A stretch of 64,000 nt of DNA, taken from NCBI RefSeq assembly GCF_008086595.1, contig NZ_RXYA01000015.1, forward strand, positions 1-64,000, given 5' to 3'. Position 1 is the first letter of the stretch. Each line of letters opens with the position of its first letter. Source of the DNA: Acetobacterium paludosum. Its GTDB lineage: Bacteria; Bacillota; Clostridia; Eubacteriales; Eubacteriaceae. Positions 38,061 through 45,802 of the stretch are shown piece by piece. The notes beneath the pieces are model-generated. The model was not told the origin of the DNA. It worked only from the letters and a program-made list of their open reading frames with translations, and did not search any database. Made by a program: the position numbers and the translations under genes.

Positions 38061-38097
38061 GAAGAGAAGGTGACTTGTCGAGAAGAAGGAGGAAACA

Positions 38098-38376
38098 ATG
38101 GAAACAAGAATTGGTCTCATTGGGATCGTAGTGGAAAAAAAAGAGGCAGTCGGAAAATTAAACTGCATTCTTCATGACTATAGCGAATACATTGTCGGAA
38201 GAATGGGAATTCCATACCATCAGCGGAATGTGTCGGTGATCAGTCTAGTGATTGATGCATCAACAGATGTGATTAGCTCTCTGTCCGGTAAATTAGGAAT
38301 GATCGATGGTGTCAGTATAAAAACAGTCTATTCAAAATTACCGAAAAACGAAGCAGCAGATGATAAAAATGAATAA
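38098..38376 (+). CDS. TM1266-type putative regulator of the iron-only hydrogenase system
   Basis: A 92-residue protein with the NikR-C/ACT-like fold pattern of the TM1266 family: TRIGLIGIVVEKKEAVGKLN, YIVGRMGIPYHQRNVSVISLVID and LSGKLGMIDGVSIKT. This family is found next to [FeFe]-hydrogenase maturation genes and is proposed, not shown, to regulate them. It starts after AAGGAGG and overlaps hydE by 17 bases. Confidence 0.9.
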   Translation: METRIGLIGIVVEKKEAVGKLNCILHDYSEYIVGRMGIPYHQRNVSVISLVIDASTDVISSLSGKLGMIDGVSIKTVYSKLPKNEAADDKNE

Positions 38377-39415
38377 GATTATAGAAAAGCTGGAAGAACA
38401 GCAAAACCTGGAAAGTGATGACCTAAAGTGGCTGTTGGAAAACAACACCGAAGAATTGCGACAGGAACTAGCGCAAAGAGCGCGACAGGTTTCGACCAAA
38501 ACTTACAGTAATGATGTTTATACCCGGGGACTGATCGAATTTACCAATTATTGTAAAAATGACTGCTATTATTGTGGAATCAGAAGAAGTAATCAGGAAG
38601 CTCACCGATATCGCTTGACAGAAACAGAAATTTTAGCATGCTGTAAAATCGGATATGAATTAGGATTTCGGACATTTGTGCTGCAAGGCGGGGAAGACCC
38701 GGAGTTTACCGATGATCAAATGGTTGATATGATCCAAAAGATCAGAAAAGAATATCCTGATTGTGCAATCACGTTATCGATTGGCGAAAAATCAAAAGAA
38801 ACTTACCAGGCCTTTTTCAAAGCAGGCGCGAATCGTTATTTGCTTCGTCATGAAACAGCTAATGAAGAGCATTATCGGAAGCTCCATCCTAAAGAGTTGA
38901 GTTTAGCCAATCGGAAAAGATGCTTAAAAGATCTTAAAGAGATCGGTTTTCAAGTTGGCACCGGATTCATGGTTGGATCTCCGCATCAAACAGTGGAAAA
39001 TATTATTGAGGACTTAGCTTTCATTAAAGCATTAGATCCTGAGATGATCGGCATCGGTCCTTTCATACCCCATCAGCAGACACCTTACAAGGACGTAAAG
39101 CCCGGCACTTTAGAAGAGACGCTTTTACTTATTTCAATTCTCAGACTGATGCTGCCCAAAGCACTTATACCGGCAACGACCGCTTTGGGAACCATTAACC
39201 CGCAAGGTCGGGAATTTGGTATTTTGGCCGGAGCCAATGTCGTCATGCCTAATTTATCGCCGGTTGCGGTTAGAAAAGATTACAGTCTGTATGATAATAA
39301 AATTTGCACCGGTGATGAGGCCGCTGAATGCCGAGTCTGTTTAAGTGGAAGAATGAAATCGATTGGTTATGAAATCGTTAATAATCGTGGCGATTATCCT
39401 AATAAAACAGAATAA
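38360..39415 (+). CDS. hydE: [FeFe] hydrogenase H-cluster radical SAM maturase HydE
   Basis: A 351-residue radical SAM enzyme that helps build the dithiomethylamine bridge of the H-cluster. The cluster-binding C-X3-C-X2-C is in NYCKNDCYYCG (about residue 67); LQGGEDPEF follows; an auxiliary C-X7-C-X2-C (ICTGDEAAECRVC) is also present near residue 315. The ATG at 38360 is used; one at 38369 is an alternative, and no strong ribosome site is seen for either, consistent with coupling to the gene before it. Confidence 0.96.
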   Translation: MIKMNKIIEKLEEQQNLESDDLKWLLENNTEELRQELAQRARQVSTKTYSNDVYTRGLIEFTNYCKNDCYYCGIRRSNQEAHRYRLTETEILACCKIGYELGFRTFVLQGGEDPEFTDDQMVDMIQKIRKEYPDCAITLSIGEKSKETYQAFFKAGANRYLLRHETANEEHYRKLHPKELSLANRKRCLKDLKEIGFQVGTGFMVGSPHQTVENIIEDLAFIKALDPEMIGIGPFIPHQQTPYKDVKPGTLEETLLLISILRLMLPKALIPATTALGTINPQGREFGILAGANVVMPNLSPVAVRKDYSLYDNKICTGDEAAECRVCLSGRMKSIGYEIVNNRGDYPNKTE

Positions 39416-39427
39416 AGAGGAGAAAAA

Positions 39428-40846
39428 ATGTATAACGTAAAATCAAGCAAAGCTGAAGAATTTATTGATGATCAGGAAGTTTTGGAGACAATAGCCTATG
39501 CTGAAGAAAATAAAAGAAATGAAGCTTTAATCAGCGGTATTATCGACCGTGCCTATGATTTCAAAGGCGTCAGTCATCGCGAGGCAGCAGTCTTATTAGC
39601 CTGTGAACTTGAGGATCAAAACAAACGGATGGTGACGCTGGCACAAGATATTAAGAAAAATTTCTATGGAAACCGCATTGTTATGTTTGCCCCTTTATAT
39701 TTATCAAACTATTGCATAAACGGGTGCGTTTATTGCCCTTATCATCATAAAAATAAAACCATCACACGTAAAAAATTATCCCAGGAAGAAATAAAAAGGG
39801 AAGTTATCGCACTTCAGGATATGGGTCACAAGCGTTTAGCTATTGAAGCTGGAGAAGATCCAAAGAACAATCCTCTGGAATACATACTCGAAAGTATTAA
39901 TACAATTTACGGTGTTCATCATAAGAATGGCGATATTCGCCGAGTTAATGTCAATATCGCGGCGACAACCGTGGAAGACTATCATCAGCTTAAAGAAGCA
40001 GGTATTGGCACCTATATCCTTTTCCAGGAAACCTATCACAAAAAAAATTACGAAGAACTTCATCCAACTGGTCCTAAACATAATTACGCTTGGCATACCG
40101 AAGCCATGGATCGCGCCATGGAAGGCGGAATTGATGATGTCGGGATTGGCGTTCTCTTTGGACTTAACATGTATCGCTATGATTTTGTGTCAATGTTGAT
40201 GCACGCCGAGCATCTGGAAGCATACAAGGGTGTTGGACCGCACACCATCAGCGTTCCCAGAATCTGTCCAGCAGATGATATTGATACCGCTGATTTCTCC
40301 AATGCTATTTCGGATGAAATATTTGAGAAAATTGTGACTATTATTCGGATTGCGGTACCTTATACCGGAATGATCATATCAACACGAGAATCCAAGGCCG
40401 TTCGGGAAAAAGTCCTAAAATTGGGCGTTTCTCAAATCAGTGGAGCTTCCTGCACCAGTGTCGGCGGTTACGATGTACCGGAACCGGAAGATCAAAATTC
40501 AGCTCAATTTGATGTCAGTGACAGCAGAACACTGGATGAAATTGTCAACTGGCTGTTAGACATGGGCCATATACCCAGTTTTTGTACCGCTTGTTACCGA
40601 GAGGGACGAACCGGAGACCGTTTCATGAAACTGGTAAAATCCGGACAGATTGCCAATTGCTGTCAGCCCAATGCCATTATGACATTGAAGGAATATTTGG
40701 AGGACTACGCTTCTCCTGACACAAAAGCAAAGGGTGAAATAACGATTCAGAGAGAGCTCGCATCGATTCCGAATGATAAAGTTCGTGGTATTGCATCTGC
40801 TCATTTAACGGAGTTGAATGAAGGAAAACGAGACTTCCGTTTCTAA
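39428..40846 (+). CDS. hydG: [FeFe] hydrogenase H-cluster radical SAM maturase HydG
   Basis: A 472-residue tyrosine lyase that makes the CO and CN ligands of the H-cluster. The radical SAM site is YCINGCVYCPY (about residue 100) and the C-terminal auxiliary-cluster site is CTACYREGRTG followed 22 residues later by a cysteine in NCCQPNA. Starts 12 bases after hydE. HydF and the hydrogenase subunits are not in the window. Confidence 0.97.
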   Translation: MYNVKSSKAEEFIDDQEVLETIAYAEENKRNEALISGIIDRAYDFKGVSHREAAVLLACELEDQNKRMVTLAQDIKKNFYGNRIVMFAPLYLSNYCINGCVYCPYHHKNKTITRKKLSQEEIKREVIALQDMGHKRLAIEAGEDPKNNPLEYILESINTIYGVHHKNGDIRRVNVNIAATTVEDYHQLKEAGIGTYILFQETYHKKNYEELHPTGPKHNYAWHTEAMDRAMEGGIDDVGIGVLFGLNMYRYDFVSMLMHAEHLEAYKGVGPHTISVPRICPADDIDTADFSNAISDEIFEKIVTIIRIAVPYTGMIISTRESKAVREKVLKLGVSQISGASCTSVGGYDVPEPEDQNSAQFDVSDSRTLDEIVNWLLDMGHIPSFCTACYREGRTGDRFMKLVKSGQIANCCQPNAIMTLKEYLEDYASPDTKAKGEITIQRELASIPNDKVRGIASAHLTELNEGKRDFRF

Positions 40847-40872
40847 TTAGATCCTAACGGCACACAAAATTC

Positions 40873-40944
40873 AAGGTCAGTTATTCATTCTGGTTGTATG
40901 TAGGTCATTACTGCTTGCATACAATTAGATGAATAACTGGCCTT
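40873..40944. repeat. 72-base imperfect inverted repeat after hydG
   Basis: AAGGTCAGTTATTCAT...TTGTATG pairs with CATACAA...ATGAATAACTGGCCTT. The stem is more than 25 bp with small mismatches. No T run follows, so it is not a classic terminator; a transcript-end stabiliser or a relic of a small mobile element is possible. Confidence 0.75.
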
Positions 40945-41073
40945 ATGTTGATTTGGGGTGAATTGTGAAGTGGCTTTATTTCTGAATGCAGGCGATTACC
41001 AATATTTCAAGTTGAAGAAGTGTGAAGCCTTACTGATAGTTTAGAAGACAATACACAGTGGTGACTGCTAAGA

Positions 41074-42537
41074 TCAGAGGAGCGGTGAAAACAATCGTGA
41101 AATAGACTCTTTTATTTTTATTGTCTTGCTGCGATTATGATAGCGTTCTTTGTCATAATAGGTACATTGTTTAATATCGTTAACAAATATATTTTTAAGT
41201 TGAGTCGCGACTTTTCGGTCATAAATAAAAGCATTGGTTTCAAAGTTGAGCCTGAAACTGCGAATATCAAAATTACAGGAACCGACAGAACAGACAGCGT
41301 CATCCACGACAATGGTTTTGGCATGTAAAAATCCGTTTTCATAAATGAAAATTTTAGCTCCGTATTCAATCAGTTCACCTACATAGGCAAGGGTGGCCCA
41401 ATAGATAAAGATATGGTCAGGTTTGTTGGGAATCATAATGCGCACATCGATGCCTGACAATAAAGCTATTTTCAAGGCCTCGAGAATACTTTCATCTGGT
41501 ACAAAATAGGGGGACTGGATGAGAATATAGCTTTCTGCATTAGTGATCATTCTTAAAAACCCTTGTTTGATCTGCTGGTTGACTTTATCAGGTCCACTGG
41601 ATACAATCTGGATTCCGACGCCGGATTTTTGGGGAATCAGAGGAAAATAGGCACTGAGCTTTTCATCGTCAATGAGCAATTCTTCACAGGAGCTTGCCCG
41701 CCAATCCAAAAGAAAACGAAGCTGCAGTTCATAGGCAGCAGAGCCGGTTATTTTTAGATGGGTATCCCGCCAATATCCCATTTTGGAGTTAAGGCCCAAA
41801 TATTCATTCCCGACATTGAAACCACCGACGAAACCGGTGTTCCCATCAATGACCACAATTTTTCGATGATCACGATAATTGATTTGCAGATTGAGCATTT
41901 TAAATAGCGACGGGAAAAATGCCCCGATTTGTCCACCGGCAGATTTAAAAGCTTCGATGATTGAATGAGGGAGATATCGGCCGCCCATCGCATCAAAAAG
42001 AAGTCGCACTTCGACACCTTCTAATGCTTTACGTGTCAGAATTTCTATCATTCTCAAGGCAAGGGAGTCGTTTTTAATAATATAATATTCGACATGGATG
42101 GAGCAAGTGGCTAATTCCATGGCATGAAATAACGCCTCGAATTTTTTGTGCCCATCGGTAAAAATCTCGACATCATTATTGTTTGTGTAGAGTGACTGAC
42201 TGACACGTAAATGAAACTCAATGGAATGTTGATACTTTTCAATCGGACTTTCAGGATTAATAGAAATAATTTCTGAAAGTAAATCATGCTGCTGCCGTAG
42301 CAAATGATGATATCGAATGTTTTCAGGGGTATTATACCTGAAAATTTTTCGCTTAGTCAGATTCTGTGAAAAAAATAGGTAGAATAGGAATCCTATAATC
42401 GGAAACATCCATAAAAATAGTAGCCACGCATAGGTGCTTTGTGGATTCTTTCGTTCTAAAAAGATAATGGTAAAGGTTAGTGAAATATTAATAACAAAAA
42501 TAGGTAAATAAATAATTGCTGATAAACCAAAAGACAT
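41074..42537 (-). CDS. cls: Cardiolipin synthase (phospholipase D family)
   Basis: A 487-residue enzyme making cardiolipin from two phosphatidylglycerols at the membrane. Two N-terminal hydrophobic segments (about 3-25 and 37-57) precede two HKD sites: YRDHRKIVVIDGNTGFVGG (about residue 225) and FLHAKTIVVDDAVCSVGSCN (about 405). The C-terminal segment ends RSFRLNFETNAFIYD and a basic tail. The length is typical. Confidence 0.96.
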   Translation of the reverse strand: MSFGLSAIIYLPIFVINISLTFTIIFLERKNPQSTYAWLLFLWMFPIIGFLFYLFFSQNLTKRKIFRYNTPENIRYHHLLRQQHDLLSEIISINPESPIEKYQHSIEFHLRVSQSLYTNNNDVEIFTDGHKKFEALFHAMELATCSIHVEYYIIKNDSLALRMIEILTRKALEGVEVRLLFDAMGGRYLPHSIIEAFKSAGGQIGAFFPSLFKMLNLQINYRDHRKIVVIDGNTGFVGGFNVGNEYLGLNSKMGYWRDTHLKITGSAAYELQLRFLLDWRASSCEELLIDDEKLSAYFPLIPQKSGVGIQIVSSGPDKVNQQIKQGFLRMITNAESYILIQSPYFVPDESILEALKIALLSGIDVRIMIPNKPDHIFIYWATLAYVGELIEYGAKIFIYENGFLHAKTIVVDDAVCSVGSCNFDIRSFRLNFETNAFIYDRKVATQLKNIFVNDIKQCTYYDKERYHNRSKTIKIKESISRLFSPLL

Positions 42538-42707
42538 CAGGAAACCTCCCTAAATATAATGGTTAACATTATAACATAAATTTAAGATTATCGCAGGGTT
42601 TAGAGATCATGAGAGGTAAATTATTAGGATCGGTGGTTTTTCAGGTTACGGATCGTTTGATAGAGGCAATGCAATCGAACGGTATTTTTCTATGGTATGG
42701 ATTTCAC

Positions 42708-42737
42708 TTGACATTTTCGCGAATCTAATCTTATAAT
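42708..42737 (+). promoter_or_regulatory. Sigma-A promoter of the raiA RNA
   Basis: TTGACA (42708-42713) and TATAAT (42732-42737) are both perfect consensus with an 18-base spacer, the strongest promoter in the window and not next to any coding start. Confidence 0.85.
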
Positions 42738-42743
42738 AGATGA

Positions 42744-42953
42744 AGTCTCAGGTTTGTGGTTGAAAGTCGAAGCCAGATGCAGGCGAAGCGATCCACGTAA
42801 GACAATTCAATAGCGAATTGTTGATCATGGTGCATCTTAGAAGTAAGTCCAGCCGGCGAATGCCGAGAGGAGGAGTTGTGATGCTAACACTGAGCTAAAC
42901 TTCCTGCTGGCGAGTGTGGGGGAAAAGACCAGGTCAACTGAGACAAAATCTTT
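42744..42953 (+). ncRNA. raiA-type structured noncoding RNA upstream of hpf
   Basis: A gene-free stretch of about 210 bases with strong internal pairing lies between a consensus promoter and hpf. Its ends pair: GTCTCAG (42745-42751) with CTGAGAC (42938-42944). It has purine-rich unpaired blocks such as GAGAGGAGGAG and an A-rich end. The raiA RNA motif is defined by its place upstream of raiA/hpf in Firmicutes and Actinobacteria, is about 210 bases long and is abundant. Position, size and closing helix all fit; no covariance search could be run. Confidence 0.75.
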
Positions 42954-43018
42954 TTGTTAAATGAATGAAAGCGTATTCTTTGATGATATTTTGTGACAAG
43001 AATTTGACACAAATGATT

Positions 43019-43048
43019 TTGACTAAAGGGGATATAATTAGGTATAAT
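43019..43048 (+). promoter_or_regulatory. Promoter of hpf
   Basis: TTGACT (43019-43024) and TATAAT (43043-43048) with an 18-base spacer, 75 bases before the start codon. It lets hpf be transcribed separately from the RNA upstream. Confidence 0.65.
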
Positions 43049-43123
43049 AAGAATAGAATTCGTATACCACGATATGGTGTCGTATTGACGAATTAGATTG
43101 ACCTTTTGAAAGGAGTTGTCGTT

Positions 43124-43657
43124 ATGAGATTTACAATTTACGGGAAAAATATGCATGTATCAGAAGGTTTAAAAGAAACATTAAAGAAAAAATTCGAAAA
43201 ATTTGATCGTTACTTTGGACAAGATACAGAAGTGTATGCAACATTTAGCAAGGAAAAAAATTATCAAATGTTAGAGGTTACTATTCCAGTTGGGAAAACA
43301 ATTTTGAGAGCTGAAGAAAGATCCGAGGATATGGTCACTTCCATAGAGAATGCTGTTAATAAACTGGAAGGTCAACTCAGAAAACATAAAACAAAATTAC
43401 AAAAACGAAATCAGGACGAAGCGGTAAAACTTAATTTTGAAGAAATTGAATCCCTTGAAGAAGAGGATGTATTTCAAGCAAAAGTTGTGCGAACGAAAAA
43501 ATTTGCAGTGAAACCAATGACTGTGGATGAAGCCACATTACAGATGGAGTTGATTGGTCATGACTTTTTTGTATTTCTAAATGGAGATACCGATGATGTT
43601 AATGTGGTTTATATGCGTAAAGATGGGAATTACGGTTTAATCGAGCCCACTTTCTAA
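43124..43657 (+). CDS. hpf: Ribosome hibernation promoting factor, long form
   Basis: A 177-residue long-form HPF. The N-terminal S30AE domain (residues 1-100: MRFTIYGKNMHVSEGLKE) binds the 30S decoding site; the C-terminal domain (about 120-177: VVRTKKFAVKPMTVDEATLQ) dimerises ribosomes into 100S particles. The ATG at 43124 is 9 bases after AAAGGAG, better than the upstream TTG. It lies behind the raiA RNA and its own promoter. Confidence 0.95.
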   Translation: MRFTIYGKNMHVSEGLKETLKKKFEKFDRYFGQDTEVYATFSKEKNYQMLEVTIPVGKTILRAEERSEDMVTSIENAVNKLEGQLRKHKTKLQKRNQDEAVKLNFEEIESLEEEDVFQAKVVRTKKFAVKPMTVDEATLQMELIGHDFFVFLNGDTDDVNVVYMRKDGNYGLIEPTF

Positions 43658-43692
43658 AGCTTTCTTAAGAAAAAAATTGAAATTAATGATGG

Positions 43693-43727
43693 GCACCCCT
43701 TGAAAAGTTGTTTTAAGGGGTGCTTTT
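43693..43727 (+). terminator. Terminator after hpf
   Basis: GCACCCCTT pairs with AAGGGGTGC, followed by TTTT. Confidence 0.88.
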
Positions 43728-43778
43728 GATGATGTTAATTTAAAAATAGAAAATTATTTTCGAATTTGGGCATAAAGT

Positions 43779-43808
43779 TTTGACAGAACTTTTCTTTTGC
43801 TTTAAAAT
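43779..43808 (+). promoter_or_regulatory. Putative promoter of the DUF5317 gene
   Basis: TTGACA (43779-43784) and TAAAAT (43803-43808), spacer 18. The gene starts about 110 bases downstream. Confidence 0.55.
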
Positions 43809-43917
43809 AGACCTATGCGTATAACAGGGTTTGTTTATTTCATTAAAAAAAGCAGATGAAGTATACCTAATAATATAATAGAAAGAATTATGAATAAATA
43901 GTGGGGTTGAAACAAAT

Positions 43918-45639
43918 ATGTTAATACTTATTGCAATTATCTTAGGCTTTTTAATTGGAAAAATTCGAAGAGGAAGTCTCCATGGTTTTAAGGTAAGAAA
44001 AATTTCTTTATTACCGGTAGGAATTTTAGGGCTGGTGTTACAAATTGCTCTACGGTTTTATATCTACACGGGTGGAATTCCAGTCATTGAACCGTATCTG
44101 GAAATTGTAAATTTTGCGAGTTATATACTGATTCTAGTGATGCTTGTCTTTAATTTAGACGATTTTTGGGTCATCCTTATGGCGATGGGTGTAACTGCTA
44201 ATTTTGTGGTCATTTTTATTAATGGCGGACACATGCCGGTTTCTCAAGGTGTGATTGATCTCTTACCAACAGCTTTTGGTCAGCAGATTACGCAGGGGTT
44301 AAGTCCAATCTATTCATTAATCCAACCCAATACGCTATTATGGTTTTTGGGAATTAATCTTCCGTTACCAGTGCCCTATGTGCCGATGGTCATGAGTCTT
44401 TACGGAACAGTTGCAGGTGTCAGCGCTGGAACAATTGTAGCATTGCTAGGGCTGGTAGGCTTTATTCAGTATGTTATGAATAAAAAAGTATCCTTCATTC
44501 ATGATGAGAGCATGGAAAATGCCGATGATGAAGGAATATTCGGCGATGACGAAAAAGATATTGAAGGCGTTACCCTGCAGGATAGTCAAGAGGATACGGA
44601 TATTGAAGATTTTTACCGGGATATGGCAGCGACCGGTGCTATTCACGGGGATCGTGATGAAAATGAAACGATGGTCCTTCCAAATGAAGCGATTGCCAGT
44701 GCGGATCAAACGATGGTCCTGCCAAATGAAGCGATCGCCAGTCCAGATGAAACGATGGTGCTTCCAGTTGGCGATTTTGAAACAGGTATTGTTCCAGCCC
44801 AATTAAGTGAAATCGAGTCAGAGATTGGAACTGAAACCGAAGAAATTATTGTGAATGACGAAATGACTCAGGAAACACGAATCATGGATGTTATTGATGA
44901 TGGCAGCACAAAGGTAATCAGTAATATACAAGAAGTCGGCACTTACGTTTCCGGTAAAGACGATAATGAATTAGAAGCAGCTGATATGGAAGAGATTCTC
45001 AACAGCGAAGATGCTGGATTTTTCACAAAGAAGTATTATGAAGAAAAACTAGCTGTTGAAAAAGAACGACTAGAACTTCAAATGCGGGAAATGGAATTAA
45101 ACCGGACGGCTCAATCACTCCATGATCCATTAACTTCACCGCAATCAGTTCCGGGATCAGATTTAAGAATTGTTGAGAGTTTTAAGCTGACCGAATTGGA
45201 TCAACCATTTTTATTACGCAGTGAAAAAAATGAAGACCAAAGTATCGTTATGAGTAAAGGTGCGGAGGAAGAAGAATTTTCTGAAGATGAAATGCTCAGT
45301 GTTTGGCAGCGGCTCAATATCGAGGATGAAAAACGCAAAGCTCAGCGACGAAAGCAGTCCATTAAAGAAAGCAACAAGGAAACGGAAAGCTTATTAGTTC
45401 CAGCCCATGATGAGGAAATGGCTATCCCCTTCAAGGAGATTGAAGAGGTAACAGAGCCTGTCGTGGGAAAAGTTTATAAAAGTTCGGAAGAGGACAAAAA
45501 AAAACTCTTGGCAAATATGAATGATGAACAACGAAGAACTTTTCAAGAAACGATTGAAGAACGAAAAAAAGCGGGATATGAGTTAGTTGAATTGAAATTA
45601 GATGGCAAAGATGTTGCGTTTTGGCGAAAGAAAAAGTAA
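43918..45639 (+). CDS. DUF5317-type membrane protein with long acidic cytoplasmic tail and Thr-repeat motif
   Basis: A 573-residue protein. Residues 1-190 have about six membrane segments and resemble DUF5317 (RGSLHGFKVRKISLLPVGIL; FINGGHMPV). Residues 195-573 are acidic, helical and cytoplasmic. They include tandem units ETMVLPNEAIASAD, QTMVLPNEAIASPD and ETMVLP, and related ETRIMD and STKVIS. The tail ends ELVELKLDGKDVAFWRKKK. Function unknown. The repeats look like possible phospho-threonine sites for an FHA domain (inference). Confidence 0.75.
   Translation: MLILIAIILGFLIGKIRRGSLHGFKVRKISLLPVGILGLVLQIALRFYIYTGGIPVIEPYLEIVNFASYILILVMLVFNLDDFWVILMAMGVTANFVVIFINGGHMPVSQGVIDLLPTAFGQQITQGLSPIYSLIQPNTLLWFLGINLPLPVPYVPMVMSLYGTVAGVSAGTIVALLGLVGFIQYVMNKKVSFIHDESMENADDEGIFGDDEKDIEGVTLQDSQEDTDIEDFYRDMAATGAIHGDRDENETMVLPNEAIASADQTMVLPNEAIASPDETMVLPVGDFETGIVPAQLSEIESEIGTETEEIIVNDEMTQETRIMDVIDDGSTKVISNIQEVGTYVSGKDDNELEAADMEEILNSEDAGFFTKKYYEEKLAVEKERLELQMREMELNRTAQSLHDPLTSPQSVPGSDLRIVESFKLTELDQPFLLRSEKNEDQSIVMSKGAEEEEFSEDEMLSVWQRLNIEDEKRKAQRRKQSIKESNKETESLLVPAHDEEMAIPFKEIEEVTEPVVGKVYKSSEEDKKKLLANMNDEQRRTFQETIEERKKAGYELVELKLDGKDVAFWRKKK
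44665..44766 (+). repeat. 42-bp in-gene tandem repeat (about 2.5 copies)
   Basis: Units begin at 44665, 44707 and 44749 with (G/C)AAACGATGGT(C/G)CT(T/G)CCA and encode the 14-residue TMVLPNEAIAS repeat. Base differences between copies are mostly silent, so the amino acid motif appears selected. Confidence 0.9.
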
Positions 45640-45665
45640 TAATTGAACATTTATAAATAAACGAT

Positions 45666-45699
45666 GGGGACTGTATATAAAAAAATACAGTCCCTTTTT
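45666..45699 (+). terminator. Terminator after the DUF5317 gene
   Basis: GGGACTGTAT pairs with ATACAGTCCC around an A-rich loop, followed by TTTTT. Confidence 0.92.
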
Positions 45700-45729
45700 A
45701 AATTTTATAAAGTATCATTTAAGGGAGTA

Positions 45730-45738
45730 TGTTATAAT
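45730..45738 (+). promoter_or_regulatory. Extended -10 promoter of secA
   Basis: TGTTATAAT is a full extended -10 element 64 bases before the start codon; no good -35 box. Confidence 0.5.
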
Positions 45739-45802
45739 GAAGATTAGTATATTGTTAAAATATATGATTATTTGACAGAAAAGTTAAGAAGGAGAGAATA
45801 GA

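Larger units (their letters stand above)
37750..38097 (+). promoter_or_regulatory. Long structured leader RNA before the TM1266-hydE-hydG genes (unidentified)
   Basis: This gene-free stretch holds at least five stems: GTTG...AGGG-CGA-CCCT...CAAC (about 37764-37796); CCATGAGGG / CCCTATTGG (about 37841-37863); a perfect AAACCACTAT-AG-ATAGTGGTTT (37895-37916); a terminator (37936-37966); and a second hairpin (38012-38056). The first two share the pattern ATGAGGG-loop-CCCT-ATT. A folded sensor followed by a terminator is the architecture of a riboswitch or protein-controlled attenuator. I could not match it to a class I know. Confidence 0.6.

Noticed and set aside
37923-38177. Short open frames on both strands in the hyd leader
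   Set aside because: They run through a terminator hairpin and overlap the TM1266-type gene in another frame; no ribosome site.
44665-44766. Possible CRISPR-like or mobile repeat
   Set aside because: The repeat is in frame, without spacers, and encodes a peptide motif.
44446-44806. Overlapping frames on both strands in the DUF5317 gene
   Set aside because: They arise from the 42-bp repeat read in other frames and have no ribosome site.
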